A stretch of DNA of 64,000 bases. Source: Limnephilus marmoratus. Its lineage: Eukaryota; Arthropoda; Insecta; Trichoptera; Limnephilidae. Location of the stretch: NCBI GenBank assembly GCA_917880885.1, contig OU862927.1, forward strand, positions 41,939,571 through 42,003,570, written 5' to 3'. The translations under genes and the position numbers were made by a program. Positions 29,600-41,700 of the stretch are shown here, piece by piece (within the stretch, counting starts at the first letter, position 1; each line of letters starts with the position of its first letter). The notes below the pieces were generated by a model. That model saw only the letters and a list, made by a program, of their open reading frames with translations, did no database searches and was not told the origin of the DNA.

Positions 29600-32446
29600 G
29601 ATCAAAACTTGGGAATGGCTTCCAGTCGCTGTAATAATCCAATATATAAATTAACTACTTTCCTTAACCACATACAGGGACTTGCATGCAGAGGAATCAC
29701 AGGAGCTATGCGAACCACTGCAATACTAGCCATGGGAGTGCTGCTAGATCTACACCCATTAAACTTAGAAATAGAGGGGGCGTCGATGGCGGCAGCCTAC
29801 AGGTTACAATGCAAAGGTCAATGGAGAGGTGAGTTGCCCAAAAACAGTCATACGGAGATCGGAACAAGACTGAGGGCAATTAGCCCGACAGCTGGAATGA
29901 AGCAGGACGGCAAAAAAGCCGTATACTTCTTCAGACAGCAGTTTGATGTGATGTACCCCACCCGGGAGGAGTGGGAGATGGTCCCAGGTCTAACCTCCAG
30001 AGAGGAACTAATCTGGTTCATAGATGGGTCCAAAATGGAGGAAGGAACGGGGGCTGGGGTATGTTTACAGTGATCCAAGAGGGAACTAAGTATACATCTA
30101 GGAATACACTGCACTGTGTTTCAAGCTGAGATGAAAGCCATCTTGGCCTGCGCACAGGAGAATATACGTATCGGGTACAGGAATAAGAACATAACTATTA
30201 GTTCTGATAGCCAGGCAGCTCTTATGGCACTGGAAAGTAACCGATGCGACTCCAGACTGGTGATGGAATGCAGAACCGTTCTTACAGAACTCGCTACCAT
30301 CAATAAAATAACCCTGACATGGGTACCAAGACATAAGGGTATTGAGCGCAAAGAGCGGGCTGACAAACTAGCAAAGAAAGGGGCGAAAGCACCACTGCGG
30401 GATCTGAGCCGGCCGTAGGAGTAGCAGCTTGCCACACCAAATTACATATCGAGAGGTGGGTCAAATCCCAAGACTGGAAGGAATGGGAGAGGGCACCCGG
30501 AATGAGACAGTGGAGGTATCCACCACTTACCCGCCCTGGTATAAGTAACAGATGGTTACTCCTTCAAGGCTCTCGCAAGGACTCTAATTTTTTTGAAAGA
30601 ACGAATCTACATTTAAGTTTGAACGAATCTAGACCTCCAGTGTCCCTGCATACAGTGTTAGGAAGCAGTATGCAAGTGCTTACATAATATACAAAATGCA
30701 AAAAATATAAAGCAAGTCAGGGATAAACAAATTAAAAAAGATAAGAGAAAAACATAAAAGGCGGCTGCTCGCAGGGTAATGGCATCTTGCGTATGTTGCA
30801 AGCATCTGCAAGAAAAGATAATGAAAACAAGTATTGTGATATGAAGAACGCTTGTGTCGGGTGGAATACCTCTCTCGTCATCTGGCAGTACCAGCCAGAA
30901 TGTGTATGGTGATCGGTCTGCCGTGAATGAATCTCAACATCCGCGCCCTTTAGCCGGTTTCTCGGTTGTGCCTTGACGATAGTAAGTGGGAAGTAGGGGA
31001 ACGTATCCGAAGACCCTAAGGATGGAAGCGTCGAGTTGCCGGAGGCAGGGCGGAAGGATGCTGAGTTCGCCCAGCCAAACTTCAGGCCCACACATGTCGC
31101 TGGGGGAGGCGCAGATGAGTTGTGAGGATTCCATTCCGAAAAAAATTTTTTTACGCCAATGTATCCAGGAGCGAGGTCTAACTCACCCCCAAAATGGGGA
31201 AGTTGACATTACAGAACATTTACAGTTCAGTTTCAGCCACAAGGGTCGGAGCTTATTGCTGAATCGCTAAAACAGAAAAAAAAATTGCAAAAAAAAAGGA
31301 AATCTAAAAATAAGAGAACATAATACTTAGTGAAGAATAACAGTTGGTTACAAGTAGCAGAATATATTATATACAATGTTTTTAATTTGGTCAGTAATAA
31401 CAGAAATGTATCAATTTGTTTTGAGCGAAGGAGTCATCAGGACCTTCGCTCTCAATTCGGCACATCGAAGTCTGAAATGGGAGAAAAAGCAGAACTACAT
31501 GAAATACATAAAGATTTTAAACCACCAGGAATTTATCGCAGTAAAAACAAAATATTTTCAACTCTGCTCAACTTTAAAATCTAAGGAAACATAAAGGCAG
31601 TTAAGATAAAGATATAGAAAACCAAAAAATCGGAGCAATGGTAATAAAAGAGATGAGAAAGAAAAGTCAGTGGTCATCAGGAGCAAATACACCAGGCATC
31701 TGAAACTCACAATGATTTTACAGCTGGTCAGCGACTCTAAGATCAGGCCATCTCTCAACCCAAACCTTTGTAAACTTCCGCAGGCACTCGAAGTTCACCT
31801 TATTCGAGACGAGATCAGCGTTCCATACTGGTCTCGTGGTCACTTGTAAACCATTCAACATTTCCTCTCGAGCATCCGTCATAATCTCACAATGCCACAG
31901 AATGTGCTCGGCTGTTTGGTCCGTATTGCCACACGCGCAGTTTGGATGGGGGGATAGAGAGAGACTGTGCAATCTCCCCCTAAACTCCCCATGCCCGGAC
32001 AGTAATTGGGTCACATGGTGATCTCTTACAACCGGAATGAGACAATCCAAAGTACTCATAAGGACTAGGAAACTACTCAATATGGACAGAAACTCGCTGA
32101 GGGAACTGGTAGGCCTACTAACGGGACACCGCCATCTCAGGAGACACATGCAGCTATTGGGAGTGGAAAACACCAGTATATGTAGAAAATGTGAAGAGGA
32201 TGAAGAGACTCCAATTCACTAATGGTGCCAATGTCCTGCCCTGGTGGGAACTAGGCTCAGATACCTGGGGAGACATGTTGTAGAACCAGAAGACATAGCC
32301 ACATATCCGATAACAACTCTGGTAAACCTTATTAAAGGGACTGGGTTATTGTTAAAGGATTGAGGTAAAATGGGAGAAAGTACAATGGGCCATGGCCTAA
32401 GTACTCACGGGAACTAATGATAAACCGTCTCCGCTTAAAAAAAAAC
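29600..32446 (+). pseudogene. RNase H-bearing LINE, split by another LINE
   Basis: 29609-30420 encodes the RT C-terminus (IQGLACRGITGAMRTT) and an RNase H domain: WFIDGSKMEEGTGAG, VFQAEMKAIL, ISSDSQAALMALES and WVPRHKGIERKERADKLAKK, keeping the D-E-D-H residues. A stop at 30071-30073 and a frameshift near 30390 break it. The coding end resumes at 32045-32340 with LVGLLTGHRHLRRHMQLLG and a CxxC...C zinc motif (ICRKCEEDEETP), with one more stop. A short A tail ends at 32446. RNase H suggests the I-like superfamily. Positions 30510-32031 are an inserted LINE. Confidence 0.75.
30510..32031 (-). mobile_element. LINE inserted in the RNase H LINE, flanked by a 13-bp duplication
   Basis: CCGGAATGAGACA occurs at 30497-30509 and 32032-32044, just where the host LINE's frame is interrupted, as expected for a target-site duplication. 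The minus-strand frame 32031-31718 encodes the LINE C-terminus: VTQLLSGHGEFRGRLHSL, then the zinc motif CACGNTDQTAEHILWHC. The rest (30510-31717) looks like 3' untranslated sequence and includes the block shared with 28890-29580. The element is strongly 5'-truncated. Confidence 0.7.
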
Positions 32447-32702
32447 TACTTTCCAATAGAGAGGTTGCACTCAGAACATAGTAATGATTTCTTGCATCCG
32501 ACACATGTATTTCTGCGGAAGATGTTGCAGTCAGGACCTGAAAACGGTAAGTAAAAAAAAATAGAGAAGAGAAAGCAGAGGGATAACAATATTTTTTTTA
32601 TTTTATTTTAAATTCATAAACGGCTATACTGCCTTTTATAAATAAACATATAATAGAGTACAAAAGTAAGAAAAATAATATCATTACATAATAGTAGTTT
32701 TA

Positions 32703-32968
32703 AACTTAAAAATAACATACAATTATTTTGTGTATCACAACAAAAAATAACAAGAAATAAAAATGAGAAATATCATCATTTCATTTCAACATGTCCATAT
32801 TGCGTATGTAAAGTTACATTATGGAAAAAATAAAAAACTTAAAAACTGAAACCTAAAAATAACATACAATTATTTTGTGTATCACAACAAAAAAGAACAA
32901 TGAGAAATATCATCATTTCATTTCAACATATCCATATTGCGTATATAAAGTTACATTATGGAAAAATA
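32703..32968 (+). repeat. Tandem duplication, two units of about 145 bp
   Basis: Both units contain 'acatacaattattttgtgta', 'gagaaatatcatcatttca' and 'aaagttacattatgg'. They start near 32703 and 32851. No coding content. Confidence 0.75.
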
Positions 32969-32969
32969 A

Positions 32970-34130
32970 TTTTTGAGTGCATATTTATATTGCGCTAATT
33001 TTAAGAAATAAATGTCGCCGATGTTAGCATATTCATTTCCCAAAATGTGTAATCGACTGATTGGTGAGTAATAATGTGATAATGTATGTGTGTTATTTTA
33101 GTAGAACGGTAGAGTCAGTCTATTGTTAGCGCGACCAGGGCAATGAAATCGTATTAGTTCTATTAAACACTACCGAAATATCGAATCGAATCGATCTACC
33201 GAAATATGTGAATTTTCGCACACGTGATAAAAATGATTACAATACGTACATTCACTAAATTTAACCAATATTAAAGTTTACTTTGCTTTATTAGTACATG
33301 ATTAGCGTGAATTTTTGTCTTTTTTAGACCATATTTTTTTTACCTGCACACGCCCTCAACGCCCATCTCAACGCCCCCTAATTTTCTCTCGGTCTTTTAC
33401 TGCCCCCCTGAAGGCCTCAATCGCCCACAAGAAGGCGTTATCACCTACTTTGAGAACTATGATTTAGACAATGATGACGCAAACAACGTTAACTATTAAA
33501 TACCGATAGTAACTGAATGTGAGACAATTTTTTTCTCACATGGTCAACAATTTTATATCGTTTTTCCTCAAACATCAGAACATTCATAATACAAGTATGT
33601 GTTAGCAGACGTAATCACAACATCATTTAATTCTTCTTCTATCGTATGGGGGGGATCAGAGTGGGATATCTAGGTCTGCGAGCCAGTCTAGGGCCTCAGA
33701 TGTAGCCCTGTGAACCTCATCAATTCGTGTGGGAAATGCGTAGAGCAGAGACGTGTTGGTCACAAGTTCGGTGGTCTGCTTCATTCAAACTTCGCTGACT
33801 CTATCTCTATAAGGCCCTCCTGTGCATAATTTGGGCCCAGCGGTTATGGGTGCACCTTATCCCATTGATGGCGGAACCAGTGTTTAGGAGCCATTGAGGT
33901 CATGCATGAGATAGGCATTTCTCATGTCAGCCTCTCTTCTTTCACCCATAAATGTTTTCGGAACTTTAGGCTGCCTGCGGGGTGAGAGACGACATCATAT
34001 TGCAAAGGCATTGCCTTTTTTGCAACGCCTTTTATATGCAAAAGATCCTCAACTACTCCCGACGGTTCGGAGCCAGTGGGACAATAGCATCGTTAGGCTG
34101 AAGAGTTGGAGAACATAAGGAGATGGGAAA
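32970..34130. other. No gene seen
   Basis: Includes a C-rich segment at 33345-33435 with 'cgcccc' motifs like those at 51775-52200, and a short SINE-body scrap at 34066-34125. No frame with a recognisable domain. Confidence 0.4.
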
Positions 34131-34137
34131 GAAGGGT

Positions 34138-34552
34138 CGACGGCAGGCGTAGTCCAACGGTAAAGCTCTTGACCAGCACTCCGAAGATCGCGGGATCGAA
34201 TCCCGGCATGGCAAATAAGTTTTATTTGATTAATTTGAGTTATTTCACAATTTGTTCATTTTAAATAAGATATAGTATCTATATTTGCGGCACGTTCCAG
34301 AGTGGAAGATACTCTCAGTATCGCCCTGGTGTAAGACCACCATTCAGAATTGAAATGTTGCTTGAAATGGCTTTAGCCGTGTTTGGCGACCAGATCTGAA
34401 TAGCCAGGTACTTCCCCACATTCCTCTTTCCTATCTCCTTCCCCTCCCCACTACCTTCAGCCTCACAACATAACCCAATTTTGGATGCCATAGTCTCACT
34501 GGCTTCAGACGGGAGCAGTTGGGACTCTTGTGCGGTATTCATGTAAAAAAAA
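34138..34552 (+). repeat. SINE with tRNA-derived head, body and A tail
   Basis: The head (34141-34215) has A-box-like 'gcgtagtccaacggtaaagc' and B-box-like 'gggatcgaatccc'. A linker and a body of about 260 bp follow ('ggcacgttccagagtgg' to 'cttgtgcggtattcatg') with an A-rich end. This is the fullest copy of the most frequent repeat here. Others: 36098-36880 (inverted, interrupted), 54504-54990 (two), 57748-58020, 59301-59550. Confidence 0.75.
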
Positions 34553-34591
34553 GAAGGAGGTTAGGAAGAACATGGCTAAACACGACTAAAT

Positions 34592-34750
34592 TTTTTGACG
34601 GCCTCCATAGTCGTAGGTTAAGGCTTTTGACTCGCAATCCGAAGTCGCGCGATCGAATCTCAATTAAATTTAATTTGATTAATCTCCTCTTTGCGAGGTG
34701 CTTCGTAGCCTATCGATCTCCTCTTCGTGCGGTGCTTCGTAGTCCCCTAC
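34592..34750 (+). repeat. tRNA-like head plus tandem 'gtgcttcgtag' units
   Basis: tRNA-like segment 34592-34665 followed by two copies of a roughly 31-bp unit containing 'ctcctctt-g-g-ggtgcttcgtag'. The same unit pair occurs inverted at 39278-39342. Confidence 0.5.
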
Positions 34751-34850
34751 TTTTGTCTACTTTAGTTTTCTGAATGTTTTACTTCTACCGCGTATGAACT
34801 GAATACCAGACCTACTCTGATTGTTTTTTTTTTAAAACTCTAAAAAAATA

Positions 34851-35262
34851 GTTAGTGTTGAACGGTTGGGCGGCGGGGTAAGAAATTGGGCGGTTACTCG
34901 GCTGAGCGACCAGTGACGACATGCAAAATATTTTTTGTTTGTTTGATTTTGAAGAAAATAATAATAGATTGTTCCCATCCACTATTTTGTTACTGTCAAA
35001 TCAGTATACGTTTGCCCTGAAGAAGGAACGGTCGTTCCGAAACCGGTCGGCTTTACTCAAATATATAAGTGGTTCAAACAAAGTAACATTGCTTCATTTA
35101 TTTATAATGGATAACCACAAAGTTATAGCTACATTCAAAAGTAAAAAAAAAAAATGAACGATAATGTCACCAGAGACCAAAATTTCATTTACATTTTTTA
35201 CTCCAAATAATGTCAGAAATAACTGGTTAAAGTAAGTCAAATATGACCCTTAATGCCTGAAT
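34851..35262 (+). mobile_element. MITE split by a Penelope-like fragment
   Basis: 34851-34974 matches the interior and 35138-35262 the right end of the MITE at 36381-36747 ('ccagtgacgacatgc', 'gagaccaaaatttc', 'ctccaaataatgtca'). The sequence between them (34975-35137) carries a hammerhead motif and is unrelated to the MITE. Confidence 0.65.
35004..35067 (+). ncRNA. Hammerhead ribozyme-like motif, second family
   Basis: GCC, CTGAAGA (35017-35023; position 7 is free to vary), helix II GGAAC/GTTCC, GAAA (35039-35042), palindromic ACCGGT, cleavage triplet GTC, then GGC. The ACCGGU palindrome suits a dimeric form. Outer helix I pairing (TATA/TATA) is weaker than in the 25-kb copies. Confidence 0.7.
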
Positions 35263-35366
35263 ATTTTGTGACCGGTCAGTGGTTGAGTTGGCATCGTGTG
35301 AGTTCAATTCTACGGCTGGCTAAATGATTCACTTCTTTTATAAAAAATGTTTTTGCTCTATTTTAT

Positions 35367-35573
35367 AAATTAATTGTAGGAGGAGATTTATTTTGACTGT
35401 CTTCATCCAATTAATTGTAAGGAGGAGAGTTATGATGACTGTCTTTATCCAATTAATTGTAGGAGGAGATTTATTTTGACTGTCTTCATCCAATTAATTG
35501 TAGGAGGAGATTTATTTTGACTATCTTCATCAAATTAATTGTAGGAGGAGATTTATTTTGACTGTCTTCATCC
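35367..35573 (-). repeat. Minisatellite, five 41-42-bp units, downstream of gene B
   Basis: Units start at 35367, 35409, 35451, 35492 and 35533. Four of five contain TTTATT, which is AATAAA on gene B's strand. The array begins 59 bp past the gene B stop codon, so it probably lies in its 3' untranslated region and offers repeated poly(A) signals. Confidence 0.75.
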
Positions 35574-35631
35574 AAACAAACATTGAGAACGGAGGACCAT
35601 GACATATGGGAATAAAACAGATAATAATAAT

Positions 35632-35795
35632 TTAGTCGATGTCCAGTTTCCTGAAGGTGCCCATGAGGCCGAGGAGATCGTCCACCTTGGTCTGGGGTTG
35701 GAGCTGTTCCCGCTTGGTTTCGTCACTCTTGTACTTGACAGAGTCCAGGTACCAGCGCCTCCATTCCGGAGATCTTACTACCTTTTTCATATCAT
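35632..35795 (-). CDS. Gene B terminal coding exon
   Basis: 164 nt, acceptor 'ttgcag', stop TAA at 35634-35632. It encodes 53 residues ending MGTFRKLDID, as in gene A. Compared with gene A the middle (SVKYKSDETKREQLQPQTKV) has diverged, so the duplication is not recent. Confidence 0.9.
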
Positions 35796-38700
35796 CTGCA
35801 ACAAAATAAAAACGTACTTTTTAACAATTTTTATATATTTTTTTCAGTTTCCTTCTCACGCATCTTGCTTGAAAACAAAAATGATACATGATACTAGAAC
35901 AATGACTTCATGTTCGATCTCTTGCTGGCACTAATATATTAAAGACACTATTGCGAAAAAATTATCTTCAATTCTTTTCATTATAGGATTATAGCATTGG
36001 TTAAATAACGAATAGCACTGGTTAAATAACATTTGGTTAAAATTTTGTATTACTAATTATGTACTCGATTTAAGATATTTACTATTATTATTTTTTATGA
36101 ATAACGCACAAGAGTCCCAACTGCACCCGTCTGAAGCCAGTGAGACTATGGCATCCCCAATTGGGGTATGTTGTGAGTGTTGTGTGTTGTGAGGCTGAAG
36201 GTAGTGGGGAGGGGAAGGAGATAAGGAAGAGGAAGGTGGAAAAGTACCTGGCTATTCAGATCTGGTGACAAAACACGGCTAATGCCATTTTAAGCAACGT
36301 TTTAATTCTGAATAGTGGTCTTACACCAGGGCGATACTGAGAGTATCTTCCACTCTGGAACGTGCCGCAAATATACTATACAGGGTGTTAAGAGACCTAC
36401 TTGATTTACTTTAACCATTGATTCCTGACATTATTTGGAGTAAAAAATGTAAATGAAATTTTGATCTCCGGTGACATTTTTGCTTTTTTTTTTTTTCTAC
36501 AAAAACATAAAAAATGTTAGTTGTTGAACAGTTGGAGGCGGGGTAAGGGGTTCGTCTGACACCCGTCTGAGTGACCAGTGACGACATGCGTAAGAAGTTT
36601 TTTTTGTTAGATTTTGAAGAAAAAAATTTTGAAAAAAAAGTCGTCAACAAAGTCACCGGGAGACCAAAATTTCTTTTACATTTTTTACTCCAAATAATGT
36701 CAGGAATCACTGGTTAAAGTAAGTCAAGTACGTCCCTTAACACCCTGTATATTATTTTTAATGAATAAATTGTGAAATAACACAAATTAATCAAATAAAA
36801 TTTATTTGCCACGCCGGGATTCGATTCCGCGACCTTCGATGTGCGAGTCAAGAGCCTTACTGGATTACGCCGGCCGTCGAATAAAACTGTCTATTATAAA
36901 AGTTGTGTTTAAATCAATGACTTTATTTTAAAGGATGCCTTGTCAACGTCCTCGTTAGCGTTTTTTTAGAAAGTCATTTGACATATAAATGCTTAATTGA
37001 CCATTTATTTTTATTTTATTTTTATTTAGTCATCTTCAGGAAATCAACAGTTATATTGGATCATTTTTAACACGTGTGGTTTATCTCTGTCTGTGCATCT
37101 AAAATAAAAACAATTGCGATTTTACCTCGAATTAGAAATGATGTAAACATAAATTATTTTAAGACATAATTTTATGAAACCGAAACAAAAACTTCACATT
37201 TGAACAAGTAGATAGCAAGGCCAGAAAATCGATATAATTGACCATAATTCTTTGCTCGTCGTAACAATTATACTACATTTACATATATCACGAGCGGAGC
37301 ATTAAACATATTTATTATAAGCAATAATTATCAATTTAAAATAAAACAATTACTTTGTAAACACCACTTTTATTTTTTATACTTTATGCCGACCGGGTTT
37401 CGCTACAACCGTAGCTTCATCAGGGCAGTATAATACTCTTTTTGTTTTAATAGCTGTACTTGCTAATAAAATTTTTGTTTTTATTATATGAAGCTACGGT
37501 TGTAGCGAAACCCGGTCGGCATAAAATATAAAAAATAAAAGAAGTGTTTACAAAGTAATTGTTTTATTTTAAATTGATAATGTCACATCACCAAGTACCC
37601 GCTTCATATGAACAAATATTATTAGCAAGTACAGCTATTAAAGCAAAAAGAGTATTATACTGCCCTGATGAAGCTACGGTTGTAGCGAAACCCGGTCGGC
37701 ATAAAGTATAAAAAATAAAAGTGGTGTTTACAAAGTTATTGTTTTATTTTAAATTAATAATGTCACATCACAAAGTATCCGCTTCATATGAACAATAATT
37801 ATCAGTCTGAAACACTCATCTACATTTAAAAAAATCTTCCGAGAAAAGACACTTGCCGCCAACGTGACATGAACCCGTGTCCTTCTGATTGCCGGTCAGG
37901 TGCTCTCTCCACTGAGCTATGGCTTATCTAATACCCGCCAAATAATTCAATATATACTAGTGTTTCATTCAACAATTACTGTTTATTACATTTTTCCACC
38001 TGAAAACAACCAACTTTATTTTTGTGAGAGAGGCATTGTTAGTGCTAAATCTCTCGCTTGGTGGCGTCGAGACAAATTATGTCTACATTTTTTGGTGAAA
38101 TACTATAACTTGTCAATTATTAAAAAATTGACAAAAATCTTCCGAGAAAACATACTTGCCGCCAACGGGACTTGAACCCGAATTATTTGGCGGGTATTAG
38201 ATAAGCCGCCATAGCTCAGTGGTGAGACCACCTGACCGGCAATCAGAAGGACACGGGTTCAAGTCCCGTTGGCGGCAAGTATCTTTTCTCGGAAGATTTT
38301 TTCAACGTAGATGAGTGTTTCAGGCTGATAATTTTTTTTTTTTAAAAGAAAGACAAACATTCCCGGGTTACGAATAACCCAACAATGTTTGAAAATCTCC
38401 TACTACCATCACAGAAAGCCGAAAATGTTGCTTGTGTTGTGATGGAGGACTTAGCCAGCCGAGGAATCGAACACGCGACGCTCGGGTGAGACCCAAGCGC
38501 TATGCCCACTCAACCACCGACCATGTCTATTATTGCTTATAATAATTGTTACCCTTTGTGCTATGCATACAAATCTTCTCTTAAACGTTAGTTTGTCAAT
38601 TAAAAAATAATCATTAAAAATATGTTTACTTTTCCAGTAGAGGACAGTAAATTAATAATATAAAAACACGATGAATGGTCAAGTGTTGAAGGACGTCAGG

Positions 38701-41700
38701 TAACTGAAAAAACGCGTGCATATCCGGGTACGAAGGCTGTATCTTCAATAAATCATTGACCTTCGATGCAGAGGTTAATGTACTACTCATGAGTCATGAT
38801 TCCCCGCAAAATGGAAATGCATTCATGTCAAGGACTTGTCTGTAAAAAATATGCTTTTACTTTGAGCAGTATTTACATTGAGTTTGGTATTTGTTTTGCA
38901 ATGTTGACTTTGAAATTTGTTGAACCATACAAAATGTATTAACAGTCTTATGTATTATAATGTCTTAACCCTCAGGCCTCGGGTATACATAGTCGGAAGT
39001 TCAAAATAAGCATTAGAATAAAATCAGAATATTTCGGAACGCATCCGAAAACTAAAAACTGTTTTTGAAAGGTGATGAAATAATGTTTCAAATTTTATAA
39101 TTCAAATTTCCACATAATTTTTGAAATATAAAATTTTTGAATGTAAACATAAAAAGAGTTTAAAAAATGTTACGTATTCAAACTAAAATTACTGATAACC
39201 AGAAAAAAAATCACAGTGTAATTTACACACAGCAGAAGTGAAATCTTCAAAAAACTAAAAACAAGAGTGGGGAGACTACGAAGCACCGCACACAAAGGAG
39301 ACCGATAGGCTACGAAGCATCGCACAAAGAGGAGACCGATTTTACTATCTCATTCTCTTACAGGCTAAATCCTATGGATATTTGTTTGTCTCTTTTTAGT
39401 GTCGCTATTTTTTGTTTCATCGAGTTTCAAACCACAACGGGGCTAAAGAAGTTTTGACTTAAAAAAATCCCAAAAATTTTATAATTATTTTTCAAACTGT
39501 GGTCGAAAACTTTGGTTTCATAAAGGTGTTTATTCAAATGATTTTTATTTATAGTTAACTATTAAATTTGAGGATAAAGCGTGGTGTTTTTTTTCTAACA
39601 CCGTTTAGAGTTTAGATCATAATTCTAACCATAATAGTAAGGGAGACACAACGATTTCTATGAGACGTAGATGAGATGTCCCGAAAAACGAGCACATTTG
39701 CCTGAAGGGTTAAGTGGAATATTCTGTTTCCCTTTTTTAAGATTTGTTTTACCACTCATCTTGGTTTTGTTTTACTTCAAAGGAGGCTGTAGGTTTACCA
39801 GACCACTGAAGTTACCCTCGGGGCATCTGTCTTAGGGACTGCTGTGCGAAGGTTATTTTTTCGAAAGGTAAGGGGTGGGTTCTGGGTAGTGGGGGTTAGT
39901 CTATTTGCTGCACCAGAAATTAGTTACCTAGCAACAAGATATAATTTGACGATTCATCAAAGCATCTGTGGCTAATGAATGTATGTCTTAAATTACATAA
40001 ATATTCTTTTCAATATTCGAAAATTCATTTTGTGGCGTCATTTCAATTAAATCTTTTTTGACCACCTATTTACTGAAAATTATCAACATGTCTTGAAACC
40101 AATGGTTCCTTCATCAGGATAACGTTAAAATTAACAAAAATAACAAAAGACAAAAAAAGTGTGGACAAACAAGTGCTTATAGACAAAAAAACATTACAAA
40201 TAGTGGTAATTAATTAGTTGAAGGAATCGTAAAAAAACAATTATTACACAAAATAAAATATTTTAGAATAGATTTTTGGATTTTCACGGCCAAAAGTATT
40301 TTCGTTATTTGTTTTTGGGGTGTTATGCCCTATTGTGCTACCTCCTTCTTTAGCAAACGTTGGCTTAAGAGGGAGGTAGCGCAACACGGCATAGCACCCC
40401 AAAAACAAATAACGAAAATAGATAATATTTGCATTTATATTTTAAAAACTTTTATAATGAACACAAAAAAATGAGTAAACAAGTCTTTTTTCGTTAAACA
40501 AGTCGTCTAAAAAACCAAAATCCAAAAACGTACGAATAAATAAGTTAGTATTGATATGAAAATAAATTTAAGAGATAGCTATTTTAATTTTTTTTTTTTG
40601 ATCGTTTATTCCAGATCTCGGGGAGGGTGGTGCAGTCCCACGTGTTCCATATTAAACACATATAACACCTACTGTTCGTAGGGTCTCTAAGCAGTGTTCC
40701 ATCACTTATAAATACAAACAAAACTTTACAGTTCCGCCTTCAAACGAGATCACTAGCGCTCCGCTACGACATCAACCGACTGAATGGCGCGCATTTTAAA
40801 AAAGGAAATTATGCTGCCGGATCCTGTACATAAACACACACTAAACCACAATCTACACATCAGCTGTCCAAATGACGGACCACGTAACGTTTTTCGAAAC
40901 ATTGGCTAAAGAAGGAGGAAGCGCAACACGGCATAATAATGCAAAATTGAATAAAGGTAATATTATATTAAATTATATTGTGTAATTTTGAATCCCTAAA
41001 GTACCTATCTACCATTAGTAGATTAAATTGTATGCAATCAGTGCAGGAATAACTAATCAAATTACCTGACCACGTTAATTTTACATCAACCGGTGCCTGA
41101 TTTTGAACCTTGACCGCTCGAAATTAATAGGAAATTGCATCTAAATAAAGCAAGTATCACCATTACCGTGTTATTACAGCAAAATGGTATTCATTATTAA
41201 TCTATTCCGACCATTAACCGCAGAAATTATAGGACTCGCTCGCATTAGCAATAATGAAAACAGTGAAATCAAATGACGCGGTTGTCGTTCGCTGCATTGA
41301 ACCAGGCAGTAGCGGTTCTTCTCGAGGGACAATGGGGACGATGGTGATCCCCACCAAATATTACCGAAACCTCAAACAAGTAAATAGTCGATAAATAATA
41401 GATAAGTGTTATGTTCTTCAATCCCAGTGATTGGGATTACTTAATATGTGTTCGTATATGTATATAGCAGTTGCGGTCGGTGACTTTTTGCATAAGGGAT
41501 GCTGAAGTATATACCTACCTAATATCAAATATAAATACCTACCGACTAGCCCACGAACAAGATGTGATTACTGACTAAAATAGTATGTCAAATTAGCTAC
41601 ATAAATCCTTTATGCTTCATATAAATTATTACAGTTCTAAAATTAAATTACCTAAATAGGTGTTGGAAAGATACTTAACGTATCAATCGGCATTCGTTAT

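Larger units (their letters stand above)
37335..37800. mobile_element. Cluster of three Penelope-like element ends
   Basis: One minus-strand end (37335-37480) and two plus-strand ends (37485-37590, 37590-37800). All share the ribozyme region and the tail 'ttattttaaatt-ataatgtcacatca' with the 25-26 kb copies. A common leader 'attagcaagtacagctatta' precedes copies c and e. No RT or GIY-YIG frame remains. Confidence 0.75.

Noticed and set aside
31430..31445. Another CTGATGA (minus strand) as a hammerhead
   Set aside because: No hairpin followed by GAAA and no helix I partner in the required positions.
38205..38278. Functional tRNA gene
   Set aside because: Acceptor and T stems are perfect, but the D stem is weak, position 33 is C, and it is part of an inverted repeat with degenerate copies.
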